The translations under genes and the position numbers were made by a program. Below are positions 35,201 to 47,200 of a stretch of DNA of 64,000 nucleotides, in pieces (position 1 is the first letter of the stretch; each line of letters starts with the position of its first letter). The notes beneath the pieces were generated by a model. The model was not told the DNA's origin. It saw only the letters and a program-made list of their open reading frames with translations, and searched no databases. Location of the stretch: the NCBI GenBank assembly GCA_004352715.1, contig SCFE01000075.1:607783-671782 (forward strand). The letters run 5' to 3'. This stretch comes from Hofstenia miamia. Its lineage: Eukaryota; Xenacoelomorpha; Acoela.

Positions 35201-38200
35201 TAAACAGTTTTTTCTGGATGTATTAAGAAATTTAGAAATTGTGACACATCTATTGGTGACTTTTCTTCCACGTCATAATGGACGTTTGTACTAAAGTGTA
35301 TTGATGTGCCTGTAGGACTCTTTTTTGATCAAACTTTCGAATTTTGAAACTCCTTCAAATTATCCATGTAATTAAACTACAAGTATTTATGAGGAACAAC
35401 AACAACCTCCCCCAATTATTTATCTTTCCTTGTAACATGCCATCGTGCGTAGATATTTCCAATGGAGCGAGGGAACATTCCTACGTTTCCCATGCGGTGT
35501 TTTCAAGTGTTTTATATTTCTATTAGCACGTGTATTATGGGCGTATAAACTGTTTTTCGTGTAGCTTAAGAAATCACTTATCGAATTATATACATTCATT
35601 TTATAATTTTTCATCGTTCAGCTATTTATGTCAGAACACTCGCGCATTTCTCTTTGTGCTTGTTAACTGATTTTCCCAAATTGCTCTTCTATCTTCAATT
35701 TATTATTTAGCAGCATCGATTTTTCGGTTTGTTCTTAAAAGATATTGACGTCAAACTTTCAACTATTGTTTTTCTTAGTTTTGTTGTAGAAATGAAATGT
35801 AAACAACAACATGTTTTCTTATGCGGCATTCTTCTTGATCTAATGGTTGGCATGTATTCAAAATTGACGCACTTAAATTCGTTTTTTATTTTCGATTTGG
35901 CCACAGAGCGTGTTTTTCGCTTTTGTATATACATCTTATTATTAATGATCTTAAAAATTGCTGCTTATGGAGTTTTACTCGATTGCGTTATGTAATGTAA
36001 AGAATAAATTTTGTGCTGGGTGTTTAGATAGCGTAGGGTAGGGCCCCGTGCCCGGTCTGTAGCCCGTACCTATGAAAACATTCCTGTTGGTTAGTCCGTG
36101 CGCGTATGGTAAGCTATGCCCGTAGCTAAATGTTACTTAACTAAAATTGCTTGATGCAACAAGAAAACCTTCAACTGTGTTATTAAAAAGAAACATGCTG
36201 CCATAATCATCAAAGAAGTTTGCATCAATAACAAAATGAAGTTTTTTGTTGACATCACTGAGAAGTTTAATTATACAACTATAATGTCACAATTAAGTCC
36301 TGTTTTCTGTAGATTAATCAATCATTGAGTAAGCGTGCTTCAAAGATCATAACTATATAAGAGATAGCATTTATATGCTTAAAGCATAAAACATATTTTT
36401 ATGCATATTCGGACACAATATATATTCCATCGTATTTCGCACACGGATGTCAATACATTATCAGACGATGACAGTGAAATGGAATTCCTTATAATTAATG
36501 AAAGCAACAAATTTTATGTGTAATATTTCTACTATAAATCTACAGGAAGGTTAGGTTTACATGAATAGACCCAATATACATCAAACAAATGATTTTAAGA
36601 ATTTAGATCCTCGAACAGCAACAACAAATATTCCTGCAGAGCCCGTATGCCCTTAGAATAGAAGTCCGTACCAGTACGCATTTATCCTTGCCCGTTGCGA
36701 GCTCTACTCCAGTAGATAGCCGTGTGATGTTTTTGATTTGATTTTGCCATTTGAAAGAGTAACTTTTGGAAACGTTTCTGTGCTTTCATCATCAATATTT
36801 TACTTTACAAACTCATGCTATCTACATGTATATTTTTGCTATATTTTTACTGTTTTCATTAAGTCAAGAAGGATTTCAAAAATATTTGAAAGTGAAAATC
36901 TTAAACAATTAATATTCTCCTTACTCTTGTCGATTGAAAAACAATGAGTTGTGCCAGGCCTCAATAGCTTTATTCGTTTGCACAATTTGCATATGTACAA
37001 TTAAGGGTAATACATATTTACAATATATAAAAACACCTAAATATACACATGCACTACAAACTAAGCTAGACAATTAAGATTAAAACACTAAAAATACAAT
37101 TACACAATTTAAAAAGATAGAATATATTCGATTTGTCGCTACAGATTTTAAATGAACTTTTTATTTTGCTCTGCTAATAGATTACTTTTTTAATAATTTT
37201 TTAAATTTTCTAAGGTTTCTGTGACATAATCCATCAAAACTATCATGTGTGGTCAAGATGAGAGGAAAGGATGAAGGAAACAAAGACTAAAAATATTGAT
37301 AATGATTATAATGATTAAAATCTAAAAACATGATAGGATTGATTATTTCATTTTGTAAATGTTTTGTGCAATTATACTTAAAATTATGCTCGACAGGATT
37401 TTGACAAAACGAAAGATGGTCAAACAGCGTAGTCAAATTAACGCTGACGTTGCGTAATCGTAGCAGAAATATTAAGCGAGGGAAAAACCGTAAACAAGAA
37501 CGATTAACAGGTACTAGTCGAGTATTTAGTTGTTTATTACCAAGTGCTATAAATATACTGAACGTGATGTAATTAATGATGAGCAAATCTACTTTGGATT
37601 CATTTTCTCTTGTCAGGTTATTTTATATTCTGATGGAAAGATTATATCTTTATATGCTATCACATATAGTTTATTTAAGTCACAACAAGTTGCTCATTGC
37701 TTAGTACGGTAGACCTATGGCCGACTTCTAGTCACATTTTTATGCAGGCGGCATTGATTGTTTACATGTATCAAGGGCTATTATTTATTTCTATATATGT
37801 AAGGTTATTACATGTAAGGCTTCATAATAAGCTAGTTCAGCAGCACGGTTGCATTACTTCGTTTATTGCATCAATTCATAAACAATCAATGCACTAAATT
37901 CTTAAGTAGTCGCAAATCCCATCACACTGAGTTCGCTATTCACATAACCATTCCTTTGTTGGTTTCTACCTCACAGCGGCGGCTTCATTGGTAAGATGCA
38001 GCTGGTGTATGCGTTCCTGGATATGCATATCTACCTCGAGTGTCGATCCTGTCTTCCATTTTCTCTGCTTTATCTAAATGAGTTGGAGTGAATTAAGTAG
38101 CTAAAAGGGCTCTTGTATATTAAATTAGTTTAATAAACCGAACACTTATTAGAAAGGAGACAAATCGGAAAAGTGTCAACTCCGCGTACTGTTTAATCTA

Positions 38201-41200
38201 AGAAAAGTAATAGTTTTTCTATAAGTGACACTCACAGCGGATTGACATGATTCTACATTTCTTTCCTGTCTAATGCTGATTGGTAATTTGTTCCAAAGTT
38301 TGCAAGAATTTGTGGTGAAAGAATCGTTCCAACAATTGTTAGTTGGCAATATATTATTTATGCATTTATTCGCACGGTGATTATATTTTACAAATTGTTC
38401 ATTTAGCAGTTTACGGCTGATTTTGATTTCCTTAAACATAAGCACCAGGTTGTTGTACTTTGTTATTGATCTTGGTGTAAGCATCTCTAATTTTTGTACT
38501 TTCGTACTAGCTTGCTGTCTGTTTATGCTAAACATAGTACAAATTGACCAGTTAAAGATCCTACTTATACGCAGTTGCTCAGCGACTTTTTAGGTTCGAG
38601 TCGAGTTACAAACAATTTAGACTAATTTCTATCCTTCAACGAAGCCATATATAACTTTGCTATAAATGTAGAAAAGAAATACAAAATGTTAAACTAAATG
38701 ATAAAAATCAAGTCTGATGACTCACAATTTGAGAAAAAAAGTGAAAGGTCGAAGGAATCTTTGACATTACAGGCAAAAAGTGAAGAAAAATAAATTCTAT
38801 TCAAGCTAATATCGTGTTGGTTTCGAGTTCTCGAAATGTCGAGTTTAGTGTTTGAACCTCAACTCGAATTTCGAGTACTCGCAGGGCCCTAAGTTGTGTG
38901 CGTGTGAAATTATTCAATTGGTAATTTGTGATATTGAATGAGTATAAATATTTAAAATCCCCACCAAAACTTCTACTTCAAATTTATGCATGTTTTGAAT
39001 TTTATCTAAATAGTAAATATTTAGTAAAATGTGTTGATTGTATAACCTCATCATTTAGAATCCTCATTCTAAAGTAGCAGTTAAGAAGAGCTCCGCCTTT
39101 CATATACTTCGAAATGTTGTTGTCGTTGGGTGCTTTTTTGCTGGTTTTGCTACAGCGGGTTATCAGTTGGCAAAACGAGTGCTTTTCCCTTTTATCCAAG
39201 AGAAAAGAATTCATAAACGACGGTTGAACGCAATGGAAGCTCGCCTGGATACAATTTCATCTACTTTAGCTAGCATGGCTCCGCAGATTGCTAATAAAGA
39301 TAGCATTGATAAAGTATTTTACTTTTCAGTTTTATACGTGGTGGTGGTTAATGATATCATTGATAAAGTGTTAAAAATTCGTATGCTTTGTGCAATAATT
39401 TAAGTCAAGCATCTTAACTCTACACGAAATTAAATAGCTTTAGAAATAATTACTAGGCAAGAGTTGCCTATTTTCCTAACTTAAAAAATCTCCTGTGACT
39501 GTCCTCGTTGCCGAAAAACTTGATGTTTATTAATTTGTATTGTTTGCCTTTGCTGGCCTGGTAAATTGTATTATTATTATTTTTATTATTATTATTATTA
39601 TTCTTGCATCTCACAGCTTCAATCTGGTATTCCTCTCAGCTCGGGGAACTCAACAGTTCCCAGGGAGTCTGAGAGCTTTCCTCAGGACTCTAGCTGTTCC
39701 TAACAATGCTGACTTCGGTAGTACTTTCCTTACTCTCCTCTTCTATTCTTTTCTTAACCTCGTCTTCATTTCCTCGTGATCTGTTCTATCTTTCTCTATC
39801 ACACCTAAGTACTTGTACCCCTCTTTGACTTTCTCAATCTTATCCCCTCTGCTTGTCCTCAAACCCTCCCCATCCACACGCTAGCCTCTAGTCATTGTCA
39901 CTGCTGCACAATTTCCTAATCCAAATTCAAACCCAGTATCTCTGCTTGCCTTCTCCAATGTCTCCACTTGCTTCTGCAACATCTTCCTTGAACTAGCATA
40001 CATCTTCAGGTCGTCCATGTACCATAGGTGACTCACTGCTCTACGATTCTTCTCCATTTTTACCCTATGCTTGTCTCCTTTAACTTTTCTGTGATAGAGA
40101 TTAAGCTAACTACGAACAGTAGTGGTGCTAAGCTGTCTCCCTGGAATATGCCTCGCCTAAACCTCAGCCTATGCCCGTCTATTTTAGTCTGCCACTTTCT
40201 CATCTCTCTTCCTAGAAACTCAACCCATTTTCGTGAAACTCCATTGGCCTTTTTGCTAAGTTTGTCTTCCTTCTTCTACAATTCTCCACTACTGCCTGGT
40301 CTATTAACAACTGATCTTTCCATCCTCTCGTCTTTGTCCTACATCCCTTCTGCTCCTCTGGTATCAAGCTGTTCTGTTCTAAGTAACACCCCAGCCTACT
40401 TGAAATCACAGAAGTTTGCAATTTCCAAGTTGTTGGCAGACATATTATTGGCTTGAAGTTGCTTGCCTCACTGCCTTTCTTTGGGTCCTTCTGTATCAGA
40501 AATTTCCTTCACACTACCATCCACTCTGGACACTCACTCATCACACACTCCTCCAATGCTACTGNTACAATTTCATCTACTTTAGCTAGCATGGCTCCGC
40601 AGATTGCTAATAAAGATAGCATTGATAAAGTATTTTACTTTTCAGTTTTATACGTGGTGGTGGTTAATGATATCATTGATAAAGTGTTAAAAATTCGTAT
40701 GCTTTGTGCAATAATTTAAGTCAAGCATCTTAACTCTACACGAAATTAAATAGCTTTAGAAATAATTACTAGGCAAGAGTTGCCTATTTTCCTAACTTAA
40801 AAAATCTCCTGTGACTGTCCTCGTTGCCGAAAAACTTGATGTTTATTAATTTGTATTGTTTGCCTTTGCTGGCCTGGTAAATTGTATTATTATTATTTTT
40901 ATTATTATTATTATTATTCTTGCATCTCACAGCTTCAATCTGGTATTCCTCTCAGCTCGGGGAACTCAACAGTTCCCAGGGAGTCTGAGAGCTTTCCTCA
41001 GGACTCTAGCTGTTCCTAACAATGCTGACTTCGGTAGTACTTTCCTTACTCTCCTCTTCTATTCTTTTCTTAACCTCGTCTTCATTTCCTCGTGATCTGT
41101 TCTATCTTTCTCTATCACACCTAAGTACTTGTACCCCTCTTTGACTTTCTCAATCTTATCCCCTCTGCTTGTCCTCAAACCCTCCCCATCCACACGCTAG

Positions 41201-44200
41201 CCTCTAGTCATTGTCACTGCTGCACAATTTCCTAATCCAAATTCAAACCCAGTATCTCTGCTTGCCTTCTCCAATGTCTCCACTTGCTTCTGCAACATCT
41301 TCCTTGAACTAGCATACATCTTCAGGTCGTCCATGTACCATAGGTGACTCNCTGGCTTTCTTCATGTCGATGCCTACATTCTTCAGCACCTCCCATGCGC
41401 CTGCATACACTAACCTGTTTATTTCTGTTAGTCTTAACATCTATCCTTTCTAATACTTTGTTAACATTTGCTGTCTCTACTGCTAACTTGCTCCTCTTAA
41501 TGCCTCTTGGTACTGGCAACCTACTTCTGTCTTCTACTTCTTTCTTCATCCTTTCCTGTCTCTGTTTCTACAGCTGCAATTTCTGCTGTTTCTACCACTA
41601 CTACATCTGTCACTTCATTTTCCTTTTGCTTCGTCTGTTCATCTTTTCTTATTCCCTTATTCTCTTATTCTCATCCAGTTTCAACTTTCTGACCTGACCT
41701 GCAAGCCTCTGCTCTGTAACTTCCAATCCTGTTTCTTCTTTTTTCCATTCTTCCAGTATTCTCTTCCTATAACCCTTTCATCTGGGCTGCTTCTTCTGTA
41801 ACACTCTAATGCTATCCTGTTCTGCTCATCTGTGCACTTGTGTCGTTGTCCATTGGTCTGTGTGGATCCTATACTGCCATTTCTCGAGTCCACACTCNCC
41901 TTACTTACCCTGCACCTGTCCTGTACCGCCTTACTTGTCCTGATCTTCCCTATTTTTTGCCACTTTATTCTCAATTCTTCTCTCCCATGCTGGCTTTCTT
42001 CATGTCGATGCCTACATTCTTCAGCACCTCCCATGCGCCTGCATACACTAACCTGTTTATTTCTGTTAGTCTTAACATCTATCCTTTCTAATACTTTGTT
42101 AACATTTGCTGTCTCTACTGCTAACTTGCTCCTCTTAATGCCTCTTGGTACTGGCAACCTACTTCTGTCTTCTACTTCTTTCTTCATCCTTTCCTGTCTC
42201 TGTTTCTACAGCTGCAATTTCTGCTGTTTCTACCACTACTACATCTGTCACTTCATTTTCCTTTTGCTTCGTCTGTTCATCTTTTCTTATTCCCTTATTC
42301 TCTTATTCTCATCCAGTTTCAACTTTCTGACCTGACCTGCAAGCCTCTGCTCTGTAACTTCCAATCCTGTTTCTTCTTTTTTCCATTCTTCCAGTATTCT
42401 CTTCCTATAACCCTTTCATCTGGGCTGCTTCTTCTGTAACACTCTAATGCTATCCTGTTCTGCTCATCTGTGCACTTGTGTCGTTGTCCATTGGTCTGTG
42501 TGGATCCTATACTGCCATTTCTCGAGTCCACACTCCCGATTGTGGAGTCCGCCTGTTGACCGGAGGGCCTTTTCTTTTCGTTGCAATTCATTGAAGGTAG
42601 GGTCGGGGTCGGGCTCGAACCCGGGTCCTCGTGGTCCCAGTGTAGCCTTCTATCCCTTGGCCACTAGGACCCATTATTATTATTATTATTATTATTATCA
42701 TTATTATTATTTTGATTATTATTATTATTATTATTACTAAAAAGAACGGTTGCTAAATAGACAATTGAAAATCTACTAAATTTTTGAAATACCCATTAAA
42801 TATGATATAACAGAATATGCATTTTTGTAATTTGTATATATAGGCTTTGCATTACTCATTTTACGCTTGCTGCAATAATTTTTCTATGTAATTTAAACCA
42901 TGACTCGTAAATTTTGATAATTCTGGTTACGCTCCTGCATAAAACCATACATATAATGTTTTTCCAAGTTTTTAATTAGATGAAAAAAATAATTTTCAAC
43001 CATGTTTTTTCCATTGTACATTTTCTATTTAATATTCTTTAGAGTGCATTTAATTAAAAATAGTATTTTTGCGCAAATGAAATACTCTTAGTGTGTAAAG
43101 GGAGAATTATTACTTTTAAATTGACTTTCTTTACTTAACTTTAAACTGTGCTTGCATTTTGAAATAAGTAATTGAGTTTTTCTATTTAACTAAAACAATT
43201 GTTCTTCAGAGTGATATAAATAGATTTTGTTTCAAGTTTTACATTGATTACGGGCACGGACACTAAAGTACGGGCATCCGGCATATATATACGGGCAACG
43301 GGCTTAGCTAACGGGCACCTTCGTTAATAAAAAAATATGCTTAAAAATGAATTAAATCGCTAGTTCAAGTTGCTAGAACTCATTGTAAAAATCCTGCTCG
43401 TCTTGATTCAGTTCAAATTTTTCAAAATCAGGGAACTGATAACAGTGGTTGTATCTAATGTATTAATAATCTATCTACAATATCGTCACTCAAACTAGCC
43501 CTCATGGGCGTGTGTATGAGGTTATGTGCACTGAAACATCTTTCAACTGCGACTTCACTGGTTGCAATTTTTTTGAGTTTAAATTAAAAAAACACTGTTC
43601 AACATAATTATTCAAATCTTAATGGACATTTATTTTTATTTTACGGGCCCAAAACGGCTTACAGGCGCACAGGCATGCGTACGGGCTACGGGCCACACCC
43701 TACATTATAATGTATTCATATTCAATGTACATAGTTTACAATTAGGGTATTGTTGTACTTTAGTAAGGTGCAATTATCGTTGTATAGTTATAAAAAAATA
43801 TAAATTATTGAAGCAAATGTTAAAAATATTTTATTTTAAGAATTTTACTTCGTGAAGTTAATATGCTAATTCGCACGAAAGTGCTTCTACGTTGGCAAAG
43901 AAGAATTAATTGATATAGTTTAAGCCATTTTCCATGAACAGTTCAGAGCTTTTGTGGAGCAGATGCTTCAAGTTATAACCATCCTCTTTATGCAAAAGTC
44001 ACAACCTGCAGGTCCCAGGGAAATACGAGACAAGATTATACCATACCTAGAATGAAAACTAACAGATATAGAAGTTCAGCTGTTACCATGACAATCAAAC
44101 ATCTTACGGATGGGTCTGTTTCAAATTTTATCCAACCTCGATAACTTTCATTGTTTCTGCCTCGTTCCTTTTTACATAAATTTTGATTTTGTAAGGGAAC

Positions 44201-47200
44201 TAAAACAAATATAAGATATCATATATAATAGTAATGTCAATGATTACCTCTAACAAAGTAGTTTTTATATTGGGAATCCCTCATGGAAGACTTTAAATCT
44301 TTAAAAATTTCAATTAGCAATAAACTCTTAAAACTGAATTCCATTTTGGGTGACGTTTTGATCCATTAAATGCGACTCTTAATCCACACAAATCTGGTTA
44401 TGCTAGCTTTCCTGAAAATAGCTTAAGACTAGATATATCCAATAAATTTATTTTTCCAATCGGCATGACAAAATCTCAAAACATTTGATGATTTTCCGAA
44501 GTGAAATGGGAATTGGCAATACTAACAAAACTAATTAAATTTCTTAAAATATTTTCATATTTACTTTCTAATAGTTTTTCAAATAATAGTTCTCAATGGG
44601 TGCATTAACATCCCAATACACTTGTATTTGTATTCAACTACTGTGTTTAGAAGTTGGATGAACTAAAAAAAGAAATTGATTGTTTAAAAACTATAATTGT
44701 CAGTCATCAACAATTTACTTCTCCTCCCAAAGTTGGAATTCCCTCATGGCAACAAACATCTGACTCTTTCACATCAAATGGGTAAGTATCATTGTGCTTT
44801 TACCTCTCACATTTGTGTATTCTATCAAATGTACTAATGACAGTCGGTAATTTCTTCTTTGTTGTTAGTAACTTTTAGCATGTTTAGTAATTAATAATTT
44901 TTGTTAAATTTTTGGAATGATTTGTGATATAAGTTTTCACTCTTCTTGTAATTATTCATGGTTTAATTTCGTGTTTCTGAACAACATCATCGTATTGTTA
45001 ACCTATTGGTATGGACGTTATTAACAGTTAATAACGCTAATTTCTGATGAAGACAAGTATGGCTATCAAAACATTCTTTATTCACTCTTTAATGCATGCA
45101 AACAGAACCTAGTTTACCAACCTTTTTAGAGTTTAATCTATTTCACAAGGGTCGGAATGAACAAAACCTATTGTTGAAAATGATCTTCATAATCTAACTG
45201 TACTCAGGATGAGAAATTTTTAAAAAAGCCTAATAATAATAATAATGAATGACTTTATTTAGCCACTAGAGGCAAACGCTGCAAAATATAAAAACAAGTC
45301 AAGTTTAAAAACAGCAAGGACAGTCACATGAGATAAAGTAGGAGCATTTGGAAGAGTAGGTGAAGTTGGAGAAGAGCTCACAAAGTGTAAAGACATTAAA
45401 GATTTCTTGAAGCTCGGTGGCGGAGAAAAGAAATCAATGGCTGCTGAAGGGTTGAGAGTCAAGATGCAATTAGCAACAATACAGGCACGATTGAAAAAAG
45501 AGTAAAGAGTGTGATGTTTCTTGGGACGACGAATGGAGAAAGTGACAACATCATCAGAGCGAGTGGAGTGGGAATTAGAGAACTTAATGAAATCAAAAGA
45601 ATCAAGGTCCAATTTTCGAGTGAGCAAAGGATTGAACAGAAGGAGATCATAGGCACGGAAATAGTAACAGCGGGAGCTTTCTATAGAGTGGAACAAGGAA
45701 TAAGAAGGCCACCAACAGGAAGAAGTGTAAAGAAGAATGATGTGAGGAATGAACTTGAACAAAGAAATTTTCACAGCAGCCGTGGAATTGAAGGGAACAT
45801 TTTCGAAGAGGGCAAAGAGTGAGGAATTAGCCTTGCGGAGGCGCAAGGACACATGAACAAACCAATTTCAGTTTGCAGCAAGTTGAACTCCAAGATGAGT
45901 ATGGTGAGGAGAAAAGTTCACTGGGAAAGGCAGATCAGAAGGGGGATATACAGAAAAGGAAATACCGCATGTCTTGGTTGGGCTAAAATCAAGATGGTTA
46001 ACAGAAGACCAAATAGCCAAAAGCTCAAGATTGGAGGTAATATTGGAGGCAAAAGAACTACCAAAGTTGAAAATCGCAGTGTCATCAATGTACAGTAGAC
46101 GGGATGAGTTGAGGACAGATTGAGGGAGGTCATTGATAGCTACAAAGAAGAAAAGAATAGCAAACACCGAACCTTGAGGAGCACCATTATAGACAAGAGC
46201 AGAGGAAGAAATAGATGAGTTGATTTTGACACACTGACGACGATTGGACAGGTAAGACTAAAAGAGTTCGATGAAATCAGCAATAAATAAACTTAATTTG
46301 TCAAGAAGGATAGAATGAGGGAGCTGATCAAAAGCTTTAGAAATGTCAAGAAAGATAATGCAACCAGGATCATTACGAGCAGAGTCTAAATAGTAGTTTT
46401 CAATCAAAGTGAGCAAGTTAGTGATGGTAGAACGACCTGGAAGGTTACCATGCTGAGAAGAGTTGAGATGACGAATTTTAGGGAACATGTAACAAAAGAA
46501 AAGGCGCTCAAAGATGATTGACAGCCAAGAAAGTATCGCTATTGGACAATAAGAAGTGACTTGCGGGGATGGAAGCTGATTGGATTTGAACAGCAGAGAG
46601 ATTCAAGATGTTTTCCTGCAAGGATGGGACGCTGTCAGGATAGCAATGATCAGACAAATTGCAGGATTTAAGCATGAGGCAAATATCATGGGTGTTGAAG
46701 ACGATGTCACATAGGTTAATCAGCAGGGATGTAGCAAGTGGACCAGGACAGAGAGAGACAATCAGTTTTCTCCTGATCCATGTTACCAGAAAGATGGTTC
46801 CATTTAAAGCTGGGGAGGTCAGGTTTAGAATGAAGAAAACGTGAGAAAGAATAAGTCTTGAAGAGATCCATATGAGAAGCTGGACAGCAGAGAGATTTTG
46901 TCGAGTTCTTTGAAGTTGATGACATATTCTGTGAGAGAAGATAGTTTCAAGGAATCGAAAGGACCAAAACGGCATTTGAAAGATTCAAGTTTATTCAAAG
47001 AGTGTACATTAAGGGATGAAAAATAGAAAGGGAGAGAAATACGCTTTTTCTGATGACGCCGAACAAAGGATGAAATTGGTGAAGGAAGGTGTACCAGTCA
47101 TCAGCAGAGAAAGAGTCATTAAAATGGAGAATGAAGAAGAGAGAGCAGTGTTTAGAGATGCAAAGAGCATATTGAGTAGCAGCTGGACAAGCAGATGGGG

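Larger units (their letters stand above)
39603..42672 (-). mobile_element. R2-group (R4/Dong-like) LINE inserted in a TAA repeat, internally deleted
   Basis: On the minus strand from 42591: Myb-like DNA-binding region (QRHKCTDEQNRIALECYRRS), NRLVYAGAWEVLKN, then RT blocks IPEEQKGCRTKTRGWKDQLL and WYMDDLKMYASSRKML (MDD catalytic box). After YKYLGVI it jumps to LLGTARVLRKALRLPG, the usual C-terminal tail of this LINE group, so the thumb and endonuclease appear deleted. TAA repeats abut both ends. Dong elements are known to target TAA repeats. Single Ns at 40565, 41351 and 41898 and the flanking duplicates mean the present length is inflated. Confidence 0.7.

Noticed and set aside
40566-40719. 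Second copy of the PEX14 exon end as a tandem exon duplication
   Set aside because: It begins at a single N and is part of a 785-bp exact duplicate, so it is an assembly artefact.
42601-42672. A functional tRNA gene
   Set aside because: A and B boxes are present but no proper acceptor stem or anticodon arm could be drawn.
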